Positions 9,669 to 18,615 of a DNA stretch of 64,000 bases are shown here, one piece after another. The stretch's first letter is position 1. Every line of letters begins with the position of its first letter. The notes beneath the pieces are model-generated. The model was given only the letters and a program-made list of their open reading frames with translations, made no database searches and was not told the origin of the DNA. The translations under genes and the position numbers were made by a program. Location: contig NZ_CP032869.1 in the NCBI RefSeq assembly GCF_003576455.2, forward strand, positions 3,968,001 to 4,032,000. The letters run 5' to 3'. This DNA comes from Mucilaginibacter celer (GTDB lineage Bacteria > Bacteroidota > Bacteroidia > Sphingobacteriales > Sphingobacteriaceae).

Positions 9669-12554
9669 TTACAGGTGTATTTTAAGGCTTATGGAGGTAC
9701 CTTTTCCGGGAGCTGTATCAATTTTTAATTCGGCCTCCAGCCTTTTCGCCCGCGCGTAAATGTTGCGGATCCCCATGTTTTCGTGTTTACGGCTTTCGGC
9801 ATCAAAACCCTTACCATCATCGCGAATGATTATATGCAGCCGTTTTTTATAAAGGCCGATTTCGAGGTAGGCGTTTTTTGCGTCAGAGTGTTTAATAACG
9901 TTATTTAAACCCTCTTTTACCAACAGGTACAGCTGCCGCCTTTTTTCGCCGCTGATAACAACAACGTTTTCGCCAATTGCAGTACTTTCGTGCAGGCGGA
10001 TGTTGCTGTATTCAAACAATTTAACAGCCTGCTTATGGATAAAGTTAACGAGGTTGCTTACTTCATCATTTTCCGGGTCCAAACTCCAGATAATCAACCT
10101 CATCTGGGTGGATATATCCGTAATGGCCTCATGAATGCCATCAATATCTTTAAAAGCAGGCTGATCGGCTACTTTATTACTCAATAATTCGGTTCGCAAC
10201 TTAATACCTGATATGCTCGCCCCCAGATCGTCATGTACTTCGCTGCTGATGCGCTGGCGCTCGCGCTGCAGGGCAAGCTCATTTTCATAATCTTTTTTTT
10301 GCAGACCGATGATAGACAAATAATATTTCCTCACCAGGAAAAAAACTATAACTATTGCTCCTATAACGGCCATAATTTGTAACCATAGCTGTTGGTACCA
10401 CAAGGGCGTAACCGAGAATTGAAAAATGAGCGACCGGCTCAGCTGATTGAAACGATCTGCAGCAACGGCTTCTAACTCATAGTTTCCGGGGGGCAGCAAA
10501 TCAAAGCGTTTTTCGCCAGTGGGCGCAATACTCCAGTTTTTATCAACGCCTTTAAGCCTGAACCTGTATTGTATTTTACCCATGCTTTTGTAGGATAGGG
10601 CAACACAATTAAACACGACTGACTGACCATAGGTAAAGCTCGCTTCGCCGGGTATGCCGTCGTTAATTAATACTGGTCTGGGTAAATTGGCGTTCCCTAA
10701 GTTTTGAGTAACAGCAATGCCCCGGTCTGTGGCTATATAATAATCATTTTTGTACCTAACAACATCTGCAACATTATCTGACGGAAGCCCGTTACTGGTA
10801 TTAAGCAGGCTTACCTTGTAATTTTGATAATTATCGCTAAAGCGGATGATGCTTACACCATTTGCAGTGCATGCCCAAAGGGTATTAGTATCAGTCCATA
10901 TCAATTTGCGGATATCACCCGAGGAAATGAGGGGCGCGCTAAACTGAACAACTCTGTTATTTACCAATAAAAATACTCCCTGATCCTCGGTGCCTATAGC
11001 ACATACCTTATCGGTAGACGCCAGGCTTTTAACTACATTTATTCCATTGTCGGCCAGGATCCGTTCGCGTTTATACTCGCCTGCGTCAACCATGGGGATA
11101 TTAGGTACAAACGTGTATAAACCATAAAGCGAACCTACCAGCAGCCTGCCTTTATACCAGGCAAGTGAGGTCATGCGGATGGATTCAAACCTGAATCCTA
11201 CCTGGCTTTTAAGTTGGTGCGAAACTATACCCACCGCATTTTGCGAGATAAAATACACCGTATCGGGTCGCCAGGTAATTCCTTTTATAGGGCCATAGAA
11301 AATTTTCTTCGCCTGCCACGTTGCCGGATTGTTACGGGATACGTTTAAACCAAATATGCCATTATCGGTACCAATGATCAATGTATCGCCGGGGATGGTG
11401 ACCAGGCTGGTGATCCGGTTAAAATCTGATCGATCCTGCATAATGGTCATGCTGCCTATGGCCGGGCGTTGATTGGTATCAAGCTTAATATAATTCAATG
11501 TGCTTAAAACATGGCCTGTAAAAAGATACCCGCCTGCTATGCTCAGCTTTAAAACATCTTCATTTTCAAGACCACTTTCCTGGTTAATCACTTTTACCTC
11601 GGGGTTGGTGCTCAGGAAAAAGCCTTTATCATAGCTGCCAAACCATAAGTTATTTTCCTTATCGATAAGCGTGGAAGTGGTAATATGATTATTAAGGTAA
11701 TTTCTCCGCTCGCCGGTAATGTAATTAACAACATAGGTACCTTGCTTCACTGTTGTAACGGCAAATGTATTTTTGCCGGTAACGTAAACAGAAGTAACAT
11801 TGCCCGTAAAATAAATTTTTTTAAGCGGCACTATCCCGGTGTTTTGATAGCGATAAACGTGCACCCAATCTTTAGTAATCAATAGCAAATGATTTTGATG
11901 CACGGCCAGCCTGTACGGCCTGAAATTGTTATTGGCCGTTTGATAGCTTAGCTGCCCGGCTAAAAGCTCTTTTTGAAGTATATCAAGATCATTTTCGGAT
12001 AGAGAAACTTCTTCTCCTTCTTCACCATAAATATTGCCGGTTAAATTTTGAATAGGATGCCGTATTGATCTTAATTCGGGAAAATTGTAAACCTTGGTGG
12101 TTAGCCTGTAATTTACACAAAGCTCGTTATAGCGGTTAAAAAAGAAATTGGCAAAGGGCCATACCACAATTTTTTGCGGATTGCTGAGTTTATGAATCTT
12201 CCCGTTTTCATAATAGCAAACCCTGTAATTATTACATTGAAAAAAAATGCGGTGGTAATTGTCTTCGGCTATCCGGAAACACTCATTACTTTCCAATCCA
12301 TCCGCCGAAGTAAAATTTTTAAAATGCTGCCCGTCAAACCTGCTTACCCCCTTGTCTGTAGCTATCCAGGTAAAGCCTTTACTATCCTGCATCAAATAAT
12401 TAACCCGCGAACTTGGCAAACCATCAGGCGCGCTGTAGTTTTTCAGGTAAACTACCTGGTAAGGCGTATCGGCATAAACGCCCGAAAATAAAAACTGGGT
12501 TAGTATTAAAAGTTTAAAAAAAGAACTTTTTAGTAGTATTTTTATTATTCGCAT
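9669..12554 (-). CDS. Two-component sensor kinase with periplasmic propeller
   Basis: The 961-residue protein is read from ATG 12554, which places a signal or anchor sequence (LLKSSFFKLLILTQFLF) at the N-terminus; a TTG 36 bases upstream is less likely. The periplasmic part is a regulator beta-propeller with repeats such as GFTWIATDKGVSRF and NLWFGSYDKG, followed by a Y_Y_Y domain (KSMGKIQYRFRLKGVDKNW). One membrane segment (VIGAIVIVFFLV) leads to a HisKA_3 domain with the phospho-accepting His at about 774 (SSEVHDDLGAS) and an HATPase domain with N box (EGLNNVIKHS) and G box (DDGKGF). It lacks the fused receiver and AraC domain of classical Bacteroides hybrid sensors, so it works through the NarL-type regulator just downstream. 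The ligand is unknown; many relatives sense oligosaccharides. Confidence 0.9.
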   Translation of the reverse strand: MRIIKILLKSSFFKLLILTQFLFSGVYADTPYQVVYLKNYSAPDGLPSSRVNYLMQDSKGFTWIATDKGVSRFDGQHFKNFTSADGLESNECFRIAEDNYHRIFFQCNNYRVCYYENGKIHKLSNPQKIVVWPFANFFFNRYNELCVNYRLTTKVYNFPELRSIRHPIQNLTGNIYGEEGEEVSLSENDLDILQKELLAGQLSYQTANNNFRPYRLAVHQNHLLLITKDWVHVYRYQNTGIVPLKKIYFTGNVTSVYVTGKNTFAVTTVKQGTYVVNYITGERRNYLNNHITTSTLIDKENNLWFGSYDKGFFLSTNPEVKVINQESGLENEDVLKLSIAGGYLFTGHVLSTLNYIKLDTNQRPAIGSMTIMQDRSDFNRITSLVTIPGDTLIIGTDNGIFGLNVSRNNPATWQAKKIFYGPIKGITWRPDTVYFISQNAVGIVSHQLKSQVGFRFESIRMTSLAWYKGRLLVGSLYGLYTFVPNIPMVDAGEYKRERILADNGINVVKSLASTDKVCAIGTEDQGVFLLVNNRVVQFSAPLISSGDIRKLIWTDTNTLWACTANGVSIIRFSDNYQNYKVSLLNTSNGLPSDNVADVVRYKNDYYIATDRGIAVTQNLGNANLPRPVLINDGIPGEASFTYGQSVVFNCVALSYKSMGKIQYRFRLKGVDKNWSIAPTGEKRFDLLPPGNYELEAVAADRFNQLSRSLIFQFSVTPLWYQQLWLQIMAVIGAIVIVFFLVRKYYLSIIGLQKKDYENELALQRERQRISSEVHDDLGASISGIKLRTELLSNKVADQPAFKDIDGIHEAITDISTQMRLIIWSLDPENDEVSNLVNFIHKQAVKLFEYSNIRLHESTAIGENVVVISGEKRRQLYLLVKEGLNNVIKHSDAKNAYLEIGLYKKRLHIIIRDDGKGFDAESRKHENMGIRNIYARAKRLEAELKIDTAPGKGTSISLKIHL

Positions 12555-12652
12555 CAATTTAACATCACCGCCATTTTTAACAATATACAATTATACGGAG
12601 TGTATGGCTTTGTGTTGTGCCGATTGAATATAAAAAAGGAATAAACTGTTGC

Positions 12653-13636
12653 TTATCCCACTGCCGCATCATGGTTATACCGCCCCCTGTACTCTAATGG
12701 CGAAAAACCCGTGATCCTCCTGAATACCTCTCTAAAAGCCTTCAAATCGGCATAACCAACCTCGTACATTACTTCGTTAACGGTTTTGCGGCTGGTTTCG
12801 AACGCTTTTTTTGCAGCTTCTATCTTAACCCGTTGCGCATATTCTGTGGGGGTATTACCGGTAGCCTTAATAAACCGGCGATCAAAATTGCGCCGGCCAA
12901 CAGCAAAACTGGCCGCCAAATGTTCGATGGATATTTTTTCGTCCAATTTACTTTCAATATAGGTTTGCGCTTTTTTTACCAGTTCGTCGCCATGAGCGCG
13001 CTGGCCCTTAAAAATAATGAACGAAGATTGGCTTTGCCGATCCATCTCTATCTGAAAAACCTTCGAACAATAAATGGCCGTTTCCCTATCGTAATATTTT
13101 TCAACCAGGTAGATGATCAGGTTGAGAAAGGAATACGCTCCGCCGTTAGTATAAATCCCCTGCTCGTCGGTAATTAGCCGGTCGGTTTGCAGGTTAATTT
13201 TTGGATAAAGTTGTTTCAACTGGTCGGCTGCCGACCAATGGGTTGAACAATTCTTCCCATCCAGCAAACCTGCGGCGGCCAGCAGATAAGCCCCGGTACA
13301 AATGCTGGCTATGCAAGTACCGTTTCGGTATTGCTTGCTTATCCAGTCAATTAATTCGCCATTGAGTTTGATGGCCTGCTGATAGTTATGATTAAGAGAT
13401 GGTACAATAACCAGGTCTGTTTTATTTATAGCAGCTACGTGCTTGTGTGGCCTGGCGGTAAATAGCCCATCGTAAAAATCAACCTGGCCCGAAATACCGG
13501 CCAGCTCAATATTAAATACTTCTTTTTTACCGGCCTGCTTACGGTAAGCATTGGCACGGGTAAAAATTTTATAAGCTCCCACAATACTGCTCAGGTTGTT
13601 TTCGCCTTCGGGTACAAGGATGGTAAGGTGTTTCAT
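12653..13636 (-). CDS. GlxA-like transcriptional regulator (DJ-1/PfpI + AraC HTH)
   Basis: ATG 13636 gives a 327-residue protein beginning MKHLTILVPEG, the expected start of a DJ-1/PfpI fold; an in-frame extension to 13732 adds only unrelated residues. The N-terminal two thirds is an amidase-like sensor domain with the nucleophile-elbow motif ASICTGAYLLA. The C-terminal third is an AraC/XylS double helix-turn-helix (SIEHLAASFAVGRRNFDRRF; NEVMYEVGYADLKAFREVFRRITGFSPLEYR). It is transcribed away from the DinB gene at 13774, across a 137-base gap. Members regulate diverse metabolic genes; the effector here is unknown. Enzymatic activity of the N-terminal domain is usually lost in this family. 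Confidence 0.88.
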   Translation of the reverse strand: MKHLTILVPEGENNLSSIVGAYKIFTRANAYRKQAGKKEVFNIELAGISGQVDFYDGLFTARPHKHVAAINKTDLVIVPSLNHNYQQAIKLNGELIDWISKQYRNGTCIASICTGAYLLAAAGLLDGKNCSTHWSAADQLKQLYPKINLQTDRLITDEQGIYTNGGAYSFLNLIIYLVEKYYDRETAIYCSKVFQIEMDRQSQSSFIIFKGQRAHGDELVKKAQTYIESKLDEKISIEHLAASFAVGRRNFDRRFIKATGNTPTEYAQRVKIEAAKKAFETSRKTVNEVMYEVGYADLKAFREVFRRITGFSPLEYRGRYNHDAAVG

Positions 13637-13732
13637 AACAACAGGTTTGCAGTAAAGGTACGGGTTTAAATATGTCCAAATCAACCCGTCATGTTGTCTA
13701 AATACCACCCTGTTAAGGTGACATTGGCGCAT

Positions 13733-13740
13733 TACATTTG
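13733..13740 (+). promoter_or_regulatory. Putative -7 box (TACATTTG) upstream of the DinB gene
   Basis: TACATTTG is an exact match to the Bacteroidota -7 consensus TAnnTTTG, 33 bases before the ATG at 13774. The -33 element is weak (TGTT around 13711). It would drive the DinB gene and perhaps the SRPBCC gene that follows. Confidence 0.5.
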
Positions 13741-13773
13741 TTATGTAAAATATTTAACCATTAATAAAAACCA

Positions 13774-14451
13774 ATGAAAAAGATAAGCTTATGCCTTTTG
13801 CCGGCGCTGTTAAGCCTTAGCGCTTACAACGGCACACCAATAATAAAAAACAGCTTCCCTAAAATAAAAACCATGATAGCAACACAAACTACCCCGGCAA
13901 CGGCCGAACTTACTGCAAAGGAAAGAGCTGATGCCATAAAACTTTTAACGCAAACCGAAGCGGGTGTTTTTGACGCAGTTAAAGATTTAAATGAAACGCA
14001 GTTAAATTTTAAACCCGCAGCAGATAAGTGGAGCACCGGAGACTGCGTTAAGCACATTGCCGCAGCCGAAAAAACCCTTTGGGATATGGCTGAAGCCTCA
14101 TTAAAACAACCTGCAAACCCCGAAAAAAGAGCGGAGATTAAATTTAGTGATGAACAATTGATTACGGCGGTGGAAGACCGCTCGCATAAATCAAAAACTT
14201 TTGCCGCCCTCGAGCCTGCAAACTCGCCTTATAAAACCGAACCGGAGGCGCTTGCAGCATTTAAAGAAAACCGTGCAAAGCTGATAACTTTTGTTGGCAG
14301 TACAAAGCTGGATTTGCGTAACCATGTATTGGTGCTTCCTCTTGGCACGTATGATGCCTACCAGTTTATCCTGCTTATTGCAGCGCATACCAACAGGCAT
14401 ACCCGGCAAATTGATGAAGTAAAAGCAGATGCCGGTTTTCCGAAAAACTGA
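13774..14451 (+). CDS. DinB-family protein
   Basis: The 225-residue product has an N-terminal hydrophobic segment (ISLCLLPALLSLSAY) that may be a signal peptide, followed by a DinB-like four-helix domain. Supporting motifs are LNETQLNFKPAADKWSTGD, then CVKHIAAAEKTLW and, near the end, AHTNRHTRQIDEV; these supply the metal-binding histidines typical of the DinB/YfiT fold. Family members are metal-dependent, often thiol-transferase-like or of unknown function, and frequently exported in Bacteroidota. The gene follows the divergent GlxA-like regulator and precedes an SRPBCC gene by 61 bases, so the two may be co-transcribed. An internal Met at residue 34 (MIATQT) is an alternative cytoplasmic start. 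Confidence 0.8.
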   Translation: MKKISLCLLPALLSLSAYNGTPIIKNSFPKIKTMIATQTTPATAELTAKERADAIKLLTQTEAGVFDAVKDLNETQLNFKPAADKWSTGDCVKHIAAAEKTLWDMAEASLKQPANPEKRAEIKFSDEQLITAVEDRSHKSKTFAALEPANSPYKTEPEALAAFKENRAKLITFVGSTKLDLRNHVLVLPLGTYDAYQFILLIAAHTNRHTRQIDEVKADAGFPKN

Positions 14452-14512
14452 TGTCAATTTTTTGCCCGTTTGTACCCAAAAACATTTCACTTTAAAGATC
14501 GATAATTAAATC

Positions 14513-14944
14513 ATGAACGATTTTAAAACATCATTTACCTTTACCCAAACACCACAACAGGTTTTTAACGCGGTAACCAATGTACGCGGCTGGTGGTCTG
14601 AGAGCCTTGAAGGCCAATCAAAACAGCAGGGCGATGAGTTTGTTTACCGCCATAAAGATATCCACTACAGCAAACACCGCTTAACCGAAGTTATACCCGA
14701 TAAAAAGGTGGTTTGGGTAACTACCGATAGCAGCATTAATTTTGTTGATGATAAAACCGAATGGAACGGCACTATCATAGTATTTGATATAGCCGAAAAC
14801 GATGGTAACACTACGCTGCAGTTTACACATATAGGGCTTGTACCCCAACTGGCATGTTACGAGGGCTGCAGCGGCGGCTGGACATATTACCTCAACAGCC
14901 TGCATGAGCTGATCACCACAGGCGAAGGCACTCCTGATAAATAA
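14513..14944 (+). CDS. SRPBCC/AHSA1-like domain protein
   Basis: This 143-residue single-domain protein has the START-like opening FKTSFTFTQTPQQVFNAVTNVRGWWSE, a central strand rich in Lys/Asp (KKVVWVTTDSSI) and the late motif TTLQFTHIGLVP. The pattern is that of the AHSA1/SRPBCC helix-grip fold, which binds hydrophobic ligands or acts as a co-chaperone domain. No catalytic residues can be assigned. It follows the DinB gene on the same strand and ends just before a convergent gene at 14947. Confidence 0.82.
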   Translation: MNDFKTSFTFTQTPQQVFNAVTNVRGWWSESLEGQSKQQGDEFVYRHKDIHYSKHRLTEVIPDKKVVWVTTDSSINFVDDKTEWNGTIIVFDIAENDGNTTLQFTHIGLVPQLACYEGCSGGWTYYLNSLHELITTGEGTPDK

Positions 14945-14946
14945 GC

Positions 14947-15324
14947 TTACCGGCTAAACAAAGCAGCACTCAAGGGCGTAACCTTCCCTATCCTTTCATC
15001 CCTGTTAACCACCAATTGGCAAAGCTGTATCGCAGCATTCTCAAACTCATCATGGCTGTCGCTTAATAACAGCCATGATGTATCAAAACTTTCTTCCAGC
15101 TCAAATTGACTAACAGCCGGTATTGCTGCCATCAAACCTTCATGATATTCCCGCCTGGTCGAGATCCAAATACCGTTGTGCTGTGGATTTTTGCCTGTTT
15201 TGCGAAAGATCAGCACAATTTTTCTGTCAAAATAAATATTAAACATACCGATTGCAGGCTTGATGATAATGCCCTGAGGCAGGTAATCAAGCAGAAAATC
15301 AAAAGGTATAGGCTTCTTCATCAT
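14947..15324 (-). CDS. Small hypothetical protein, possibly TfoX/YjbR-like
   Basis: The 125-residue cytoplasmic protein has no signal peptide or membrane segment. It opens MMKKPIPFDFLLDYLPQGI, then has a beta-rich stretch (GMFNIYFDRKIVLIFRKTG), a Trp-containing motif (GIWISTRREYHEGL) and a C-terminal helix ending VNRDERIGKV. The order of small beta sheet, then helical Leu/Ser-rich part, faintly resembles TfoX N-terminal or MmcQ/YjbR proteins, but I do not recognise the family with confidence. It converges on the SRPBCC gene with two bases between the stop codons, so transcripts probably overlap. The function is unknown. Confidence 0.6.
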   Translation of the reverse strand: MMKKPIPFDFLLDYLPQGIIIKPAIGMFNIYFDRKIVLIFRKTGKNPQHNGIWISTRREYHEGLMAAIPAVSQFELEESFDTSWLLLSDSHDEFENAAIQLCQLVVNRDERIGKVTPLSAALFSR

Positions 15325-15560
15325 TAGTTATTGCAAGCGATTAGTTGGGTAAAATACAATAAGCGCAAAAACGGCAACACATTTTCCTGCGCTTTATTCA
15401 AAGATAAACATCTCTTATTATCAATTACCTACAGCTATCCCAAAAGTATAATCAACTCAAAACCAAGCAATTTATCACATAACTAATACCTTATATAATT
15501 TAACTTATTTCGTTTAAGCCCCAACTAAACCGAACTTGAACTCCTGTTATCCCGCCTGTG

Positions 15561-15585
15561 GCAGCGGGCATTTTATACCCGTTGC
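15561..15585. other. Hairpin in the 330-base gap before the aldehyde dehydrogenase gene
   Basis: Within the gene-free stretch 15325-15654, GCAGCGGG (15561-15568) and CCCGTTGC (15578-15585) can pair around a 9-base loop. No T-run follows on the plus strand, so it is more likely a leader structure than a terminator. The rest of the gap is AT-rich and shows nothing else I can name. Confidence 0.3.
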
Positions 15586-15654
15586 GGGGCTGTAATAAGC
15601 TAATAAAACGGTAAACCAGTAATTGAAAAGCAAAACTAAAAACCACAAAAATCC

Positions 15655-17022
15655 ATGAGCATTATTTCAATAAACCCAGCCAACGGGCAGCAAATTAAGG
15701 AGTATGCTACCCTTAACGACGAACAGGTAGCAGCAAAAATTGAGCAGGGACACCAGGCCTGGCTTTCGTGGCGAAAAACAGGTCATGATTTGCGCCGTGC
15801 ACTTTTATATGAACTTGCCGGTGTACTGCGCGAGCGTAAACAACAACTGGCCGAACTGATGGCCAACGAAATGGGCAAACCAGTAATTCAGGGCGCGGCT
15901 GAGGTTGAAAAATGCGCCGTTTGCTGTGAATACTATGCTCAGTTTGCCGAAACCCACCTGGCCGATAAGCTCCTCTCATCCGGAGCAAGTAAAAGTTATG
16001 CTTCCTATCAGCCGCTTGGCATTGTGCTGGCTGTGATGCCCTGGAATTTTCCGCTGTGGCAGGTATTCCGGTTTTTGGCGCCTGCACTGGCTGCGGGTAA
16101 CTGTGGTGTACTGAAACATGCATCAAACGTGCCGGGCTGCGCGCTGGCTATTGAAGAAATGGTTGTTGCGGCAGGTTTTCCGGCCAATGTATTTCAAACC
16201 CTGCTCATTAGCAGTTCGATGGTTGAAAAGGTTATTGAAAACCCGCGCATCATTGCCGTTACCTTAACAGGCAGTACGGCGGCCGGGATAAGCGTTGCCC
16301 GCAAAGCCGGCGAAATGCTTAAGAAAACTGTACTTGAACTGGGCGGCAGCGATGCCTATGTTGTTTTGGCCGATGCCGACCTTGAACTGGCGGCACAAAC
16401 CTGTGTAAACAGCCGCTTAATTAACAGCGGGCAAAGCTGTATTGCATCAAAAAGGTTTATTGTTGAAGAGCCTGTACTGGAAAAATTCACCCAACTGGTG
16501 CTCGAAAAAATGAAGGCCAAACGCCTGGGCGATCCGCTTGACCCGGCTACAGAAATCGGTCCGCAGGCAAGGGCTGATCTTCGTGATGAGCTTCACGACC
16601 AGGTACGACGATCGGTAGAGAAAGGTGCGGTTTGCATATTGGGCGGTGAAATACCACCGGGAAACAATGCATTTTATCCTGCAACCATTTTAACCAATGT
16701 TAACAGCGATGTGCCCTCATATCACGAAGAACTTTTTGGCCCGGTAGCATCAATTATAGCGGCAAAAGATGAAGAAGACGCCATCAGGATTGCTAACGAC
16801 AGTGTATTTGGCCTGGGTTCGGCGGTGTTTACCCAAGATTTGGCAAAGGGCGAACGTATAGCCGCTACCGAACTACAGGCAGGTTCATCCTATGTTAATG
16901 AGCGCGTACAATCTGATCCGCGTTTGCCTTTTGGCGGGGTAAAAACATCAGGCTATGGCCGGGAACTGGGCGAATTTGGTATCCGCGAATTTGTAAACAT
17001 CAAAACAGTTTATATCAGGTAA
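15655..17022 (+). CDS. NAD(P)-dependent succinate-semialdehyde dehydrogenase-like enzyme
   Basis: This 455-residue aldehyde dehydrogenase is close in length to the Sad/YneI branch. Motifs include the MPWNFPLWQ cofactor-site segment, TGSTAAG, the general base Glu at about 228 in LELGGSDAY, and the catalytic Cys at about 262 in NSGQSCIASKR. The likely reaction is NAD(P)-dependent oxidation of succinic semialdehyde to succinate; exact substrate choice within the ALDH superfamily is inferred. The start (MSIISINPANGQQIKEY) aligns with the family N-terminus. The gene is followed after 72 bases by an SDR oxidoreductase on the same strand, which could act on a related carbonyl or alcohol. It is cytoplasmic and complete. 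Confidence 0.87.
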   Translation: MSIISINPANGQQIKEYATLNDEQVAAKIEQGHQAWLSWRKTGHDLRRALLYELAGVLRERKQQLAELMANEMGKPVIQGAAEVEKCAVCCEYYAQFAETHLADKLLSSGASKSYASYQPLGIVLAVMPWNFPLWQVFRFLAPALAAGNCGVLKHASNVPGCALAIEEMVVAAGFPANVFQTLLISSSMVEKVIENPRIIAVTLTGSTAAGISVARKAGEMLKKTVLELGGSDAYVVLADADLELAAQTCVNSRLINSGQSCIASKRFIVEEPVLEKFTQLVLEKMKAKRLGDPLDPATEIGPQARADLRDELHDQVRRSVEKGAVCILGGEIPPGNNAFYPATILTNVNSDVPSYHEELFGPVASIIAAKDEEDAIRIANDSVFGLGSAVFTQDLAKGERIAATELQAGSSYVNERVQSDPRLPFGGVKTSGYGRELGEFGIREFVNIKTVYIR

Positions 17023-17094
17023 CAATATCATTTGCCGGTGGAATTATTCATCCGGCAAATTCACATCATTTAGAGCATTATTAAAGCGAAAATC

Positions 17095-17829
17095 ATGATA
17101 GCAAATAAAGTGATCGTAATTACCGGGGCCAGCAGCGGCCTGGGCGAAGCCACAGCAAAATACCTTGCAAAAAAAGGAGCCATGTTAGTATTGGGTGCAC
17201 GGCGTGAAGATAATTTGAAAGATATTGTAAACGAGATAACTGCAAACGGAGGTAAAGCAGTTTACCAGGTTACTGATGTAACCCGAAAAGATGATGTACT
17301 GGCACTGGTTGATAAAGCGATAAGCACTTACGGAAAACTTGATGTAATTATTAACAATGCCGGCATCATGCCCATTGCCCCTATGGCCGAAGTGCGGACC
17401 GACGAATGGGACAGCATGATTGATATCAACATAAAAGGTGTGTTGTATGGCATTGCAGCGGCCCTGCCAATTTTTATAAAACAGCAATCGGGCCACTTTA
17501 TCAATTTAGGGTCGGTTGCGGGGATTAAGGTTTTTAGTCCGGGTGGTACGGTTTACAGCGGTACCAAGTATGCCGTAAGGGCGATAAGCGACGGGTTACG
17601 CCAGGAAGTAGGCGGTACCATCCGTACAACAACCATCGAACCCGGAGCAGTTGATTCGGAATTAAAACACAGCACAAAACATTCGGCAAGCGCTGTAAAC
17701 GTAAATGCGTTTTATGAGAAAGCCATCCCGGCAGATACTGTTGCAAAAGCTATTGCTTTTGCTATTGAACAACCCGCCGACGTTGACATTAACGAAATTG
17801 TACTAAGGCCTACGGTGCAGGATTTTTAA
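17095..17829 (+). CDS. SDR-family NAD(P)-dependent oxidoreductase
   Basis: The 244-residue classical short-chain dehydrogenase has the cofactor motif TGASSGLG near the N-terminus, the structural NNAG motif (INNAGIMP), the catalytic Ser in LGSVAG and the YxxxK motif in YSGTKYA. LGARRED after the second strand, with Arg residues, suggests NADP(H) preference, as in related clavaldehyde-dehydrogenase-like SDRs. The substrate is unknown. It follows the aldehyde dehydrogenase gene by 72 bases and could share its transcript. Confidence 0.88.
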   Translation: MIANKVIVITGASSGLGEATAKYLAKKGAMLVLGARREDNLKDIVNEITANGGKAVYQVTDVTRKDDVLALVDKAISTYGKLDVIINNAGIMPIAPMAEVRTDEWDSMIDINIKGVLYGIAAALPIFIKQQSGHFINLGSVAGIKVFSPGGTVYSGTKYAVRAISDGLRQEVGGTIRTTTIEPGAVDSELKHSTKHSASAVNVNAFYEKAIPADTVAKAIAFAIEQPADVDINEIVLRPTVQDF

Positions 17830-17916
17830 TCGTTTCAATGCCCTGCTTAATCATACATCTGCAAAAACATCAAGCTTAAAAATAGCGGTTAACCACCAAC
17901 CTCATCCCAATTAAAA

Positions 17917-17986
17917 ATGGATAGCTTTTTCGGAGCTATCCATTAAAATAAAAAGGCCAATATCGCAGTACATCCGGTATTGGCCT
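17917..17986. other. Two consecutive hairpins between the SDR and GlcG-like genes
   Basis: A perfect 10-base stem (17917-17926 with 17934-17943, loop 7) is followed by a perfect 9-base stem (17954-17962 with 17978-17986, loop 15). Both are preceded by A-runs, so on the minus strand they look like terminators, yet no minus-strand gene ends here. On the plus strand they would lie in the 3' end of the SDR transcript or the leader of the GlcG-like gene at 18020. Confidence 0.45.
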
Positions 17987-18019
17987 GCGTTAATCAAATC
18001 ACAAACAACCAACAAAGCT

Positions 18020-18415
18020 ATGGAAATAACATCCGTACAGGCGCTTACCATAATGCAGCGCGCAATTGCAAAAGCTACAGAAATAGCCATGCCCGTAAAC
18101 ATTGTTATTATGGATACCTCGGGTTATATCAAATTATTTCAGCGCATGGATAATGCTTACCTGGCCGCTATTGATATCGCTATCAAAAAAGCAAAAACTG
18201 CCATGCTTTTCAGGGCCAATACTGAAACCGTAGGCGAAACCTATTTTGCCCCCGAAGCACGGGCTTATGGCATGATAGATACAAACGGCGGGCTTATCGG
18301 CTTTCAGGGTGGCATGCCGGTTAGGGATGGTGATACCATTGTGGCCTACATCGGCATATCAGGCGGTAGCCCTGCCCAGGATTTTGAAATTGCAAGCGCC
18401 GCAAATACGCTTTAG
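18020..18415 (+). CDS. GlcG/HbpS-like (DUF336) protein
   Basis: The 131-residue single-domain protein shows the GlcG/HbpS pattern: an N-terminal helix with ALTIMQRAIAKATEI, then VNIVIMDTSGYIKLFQRMDNA, the helix AAIDIAIKKAKTAMLF, and the C-terminal GGMPVRDGDTIVAYIGISGG followed by a hydrophobic-acidic helix. Relatives bind haem or act as small accessory subunits beside dehydrogenases; the haem-ligating residues are not certain here. It is cytoplasmic, with no signal peptide. The gene stands alone, 190 bases after an SDR, with two hairpins in its upstream region. Confidence 0.83.
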   Translation: MEITSVQALTIMQRAIAKATEIAMPVNIVIMDTSGYIKLFQRMDNAYLAAIDIAIKKAKTAMLFRANTETVGETYFAPEARAYGMIDTNGGLIGFQGGMPVRDGDTIVAYIGISGGSPAQDFEIASAANTL

Positions 18416-18615
18416 TTTCTTTCAAGCTGTTCAATCTCATTTTTCGGTTCAGGACCATGCAGGTATTGGCTTTTCCCGTTATAACGATGGCTTATCCCAC
18501 ATCCATATTAATTAACAATTAGCACAATTATTAATACTATAATTAAATAACATTTTTATTTTCGCGGCCTTTAACCGGGAAAGTATAATTTCCCTTATAC
18601 AAATACATTTATTTA

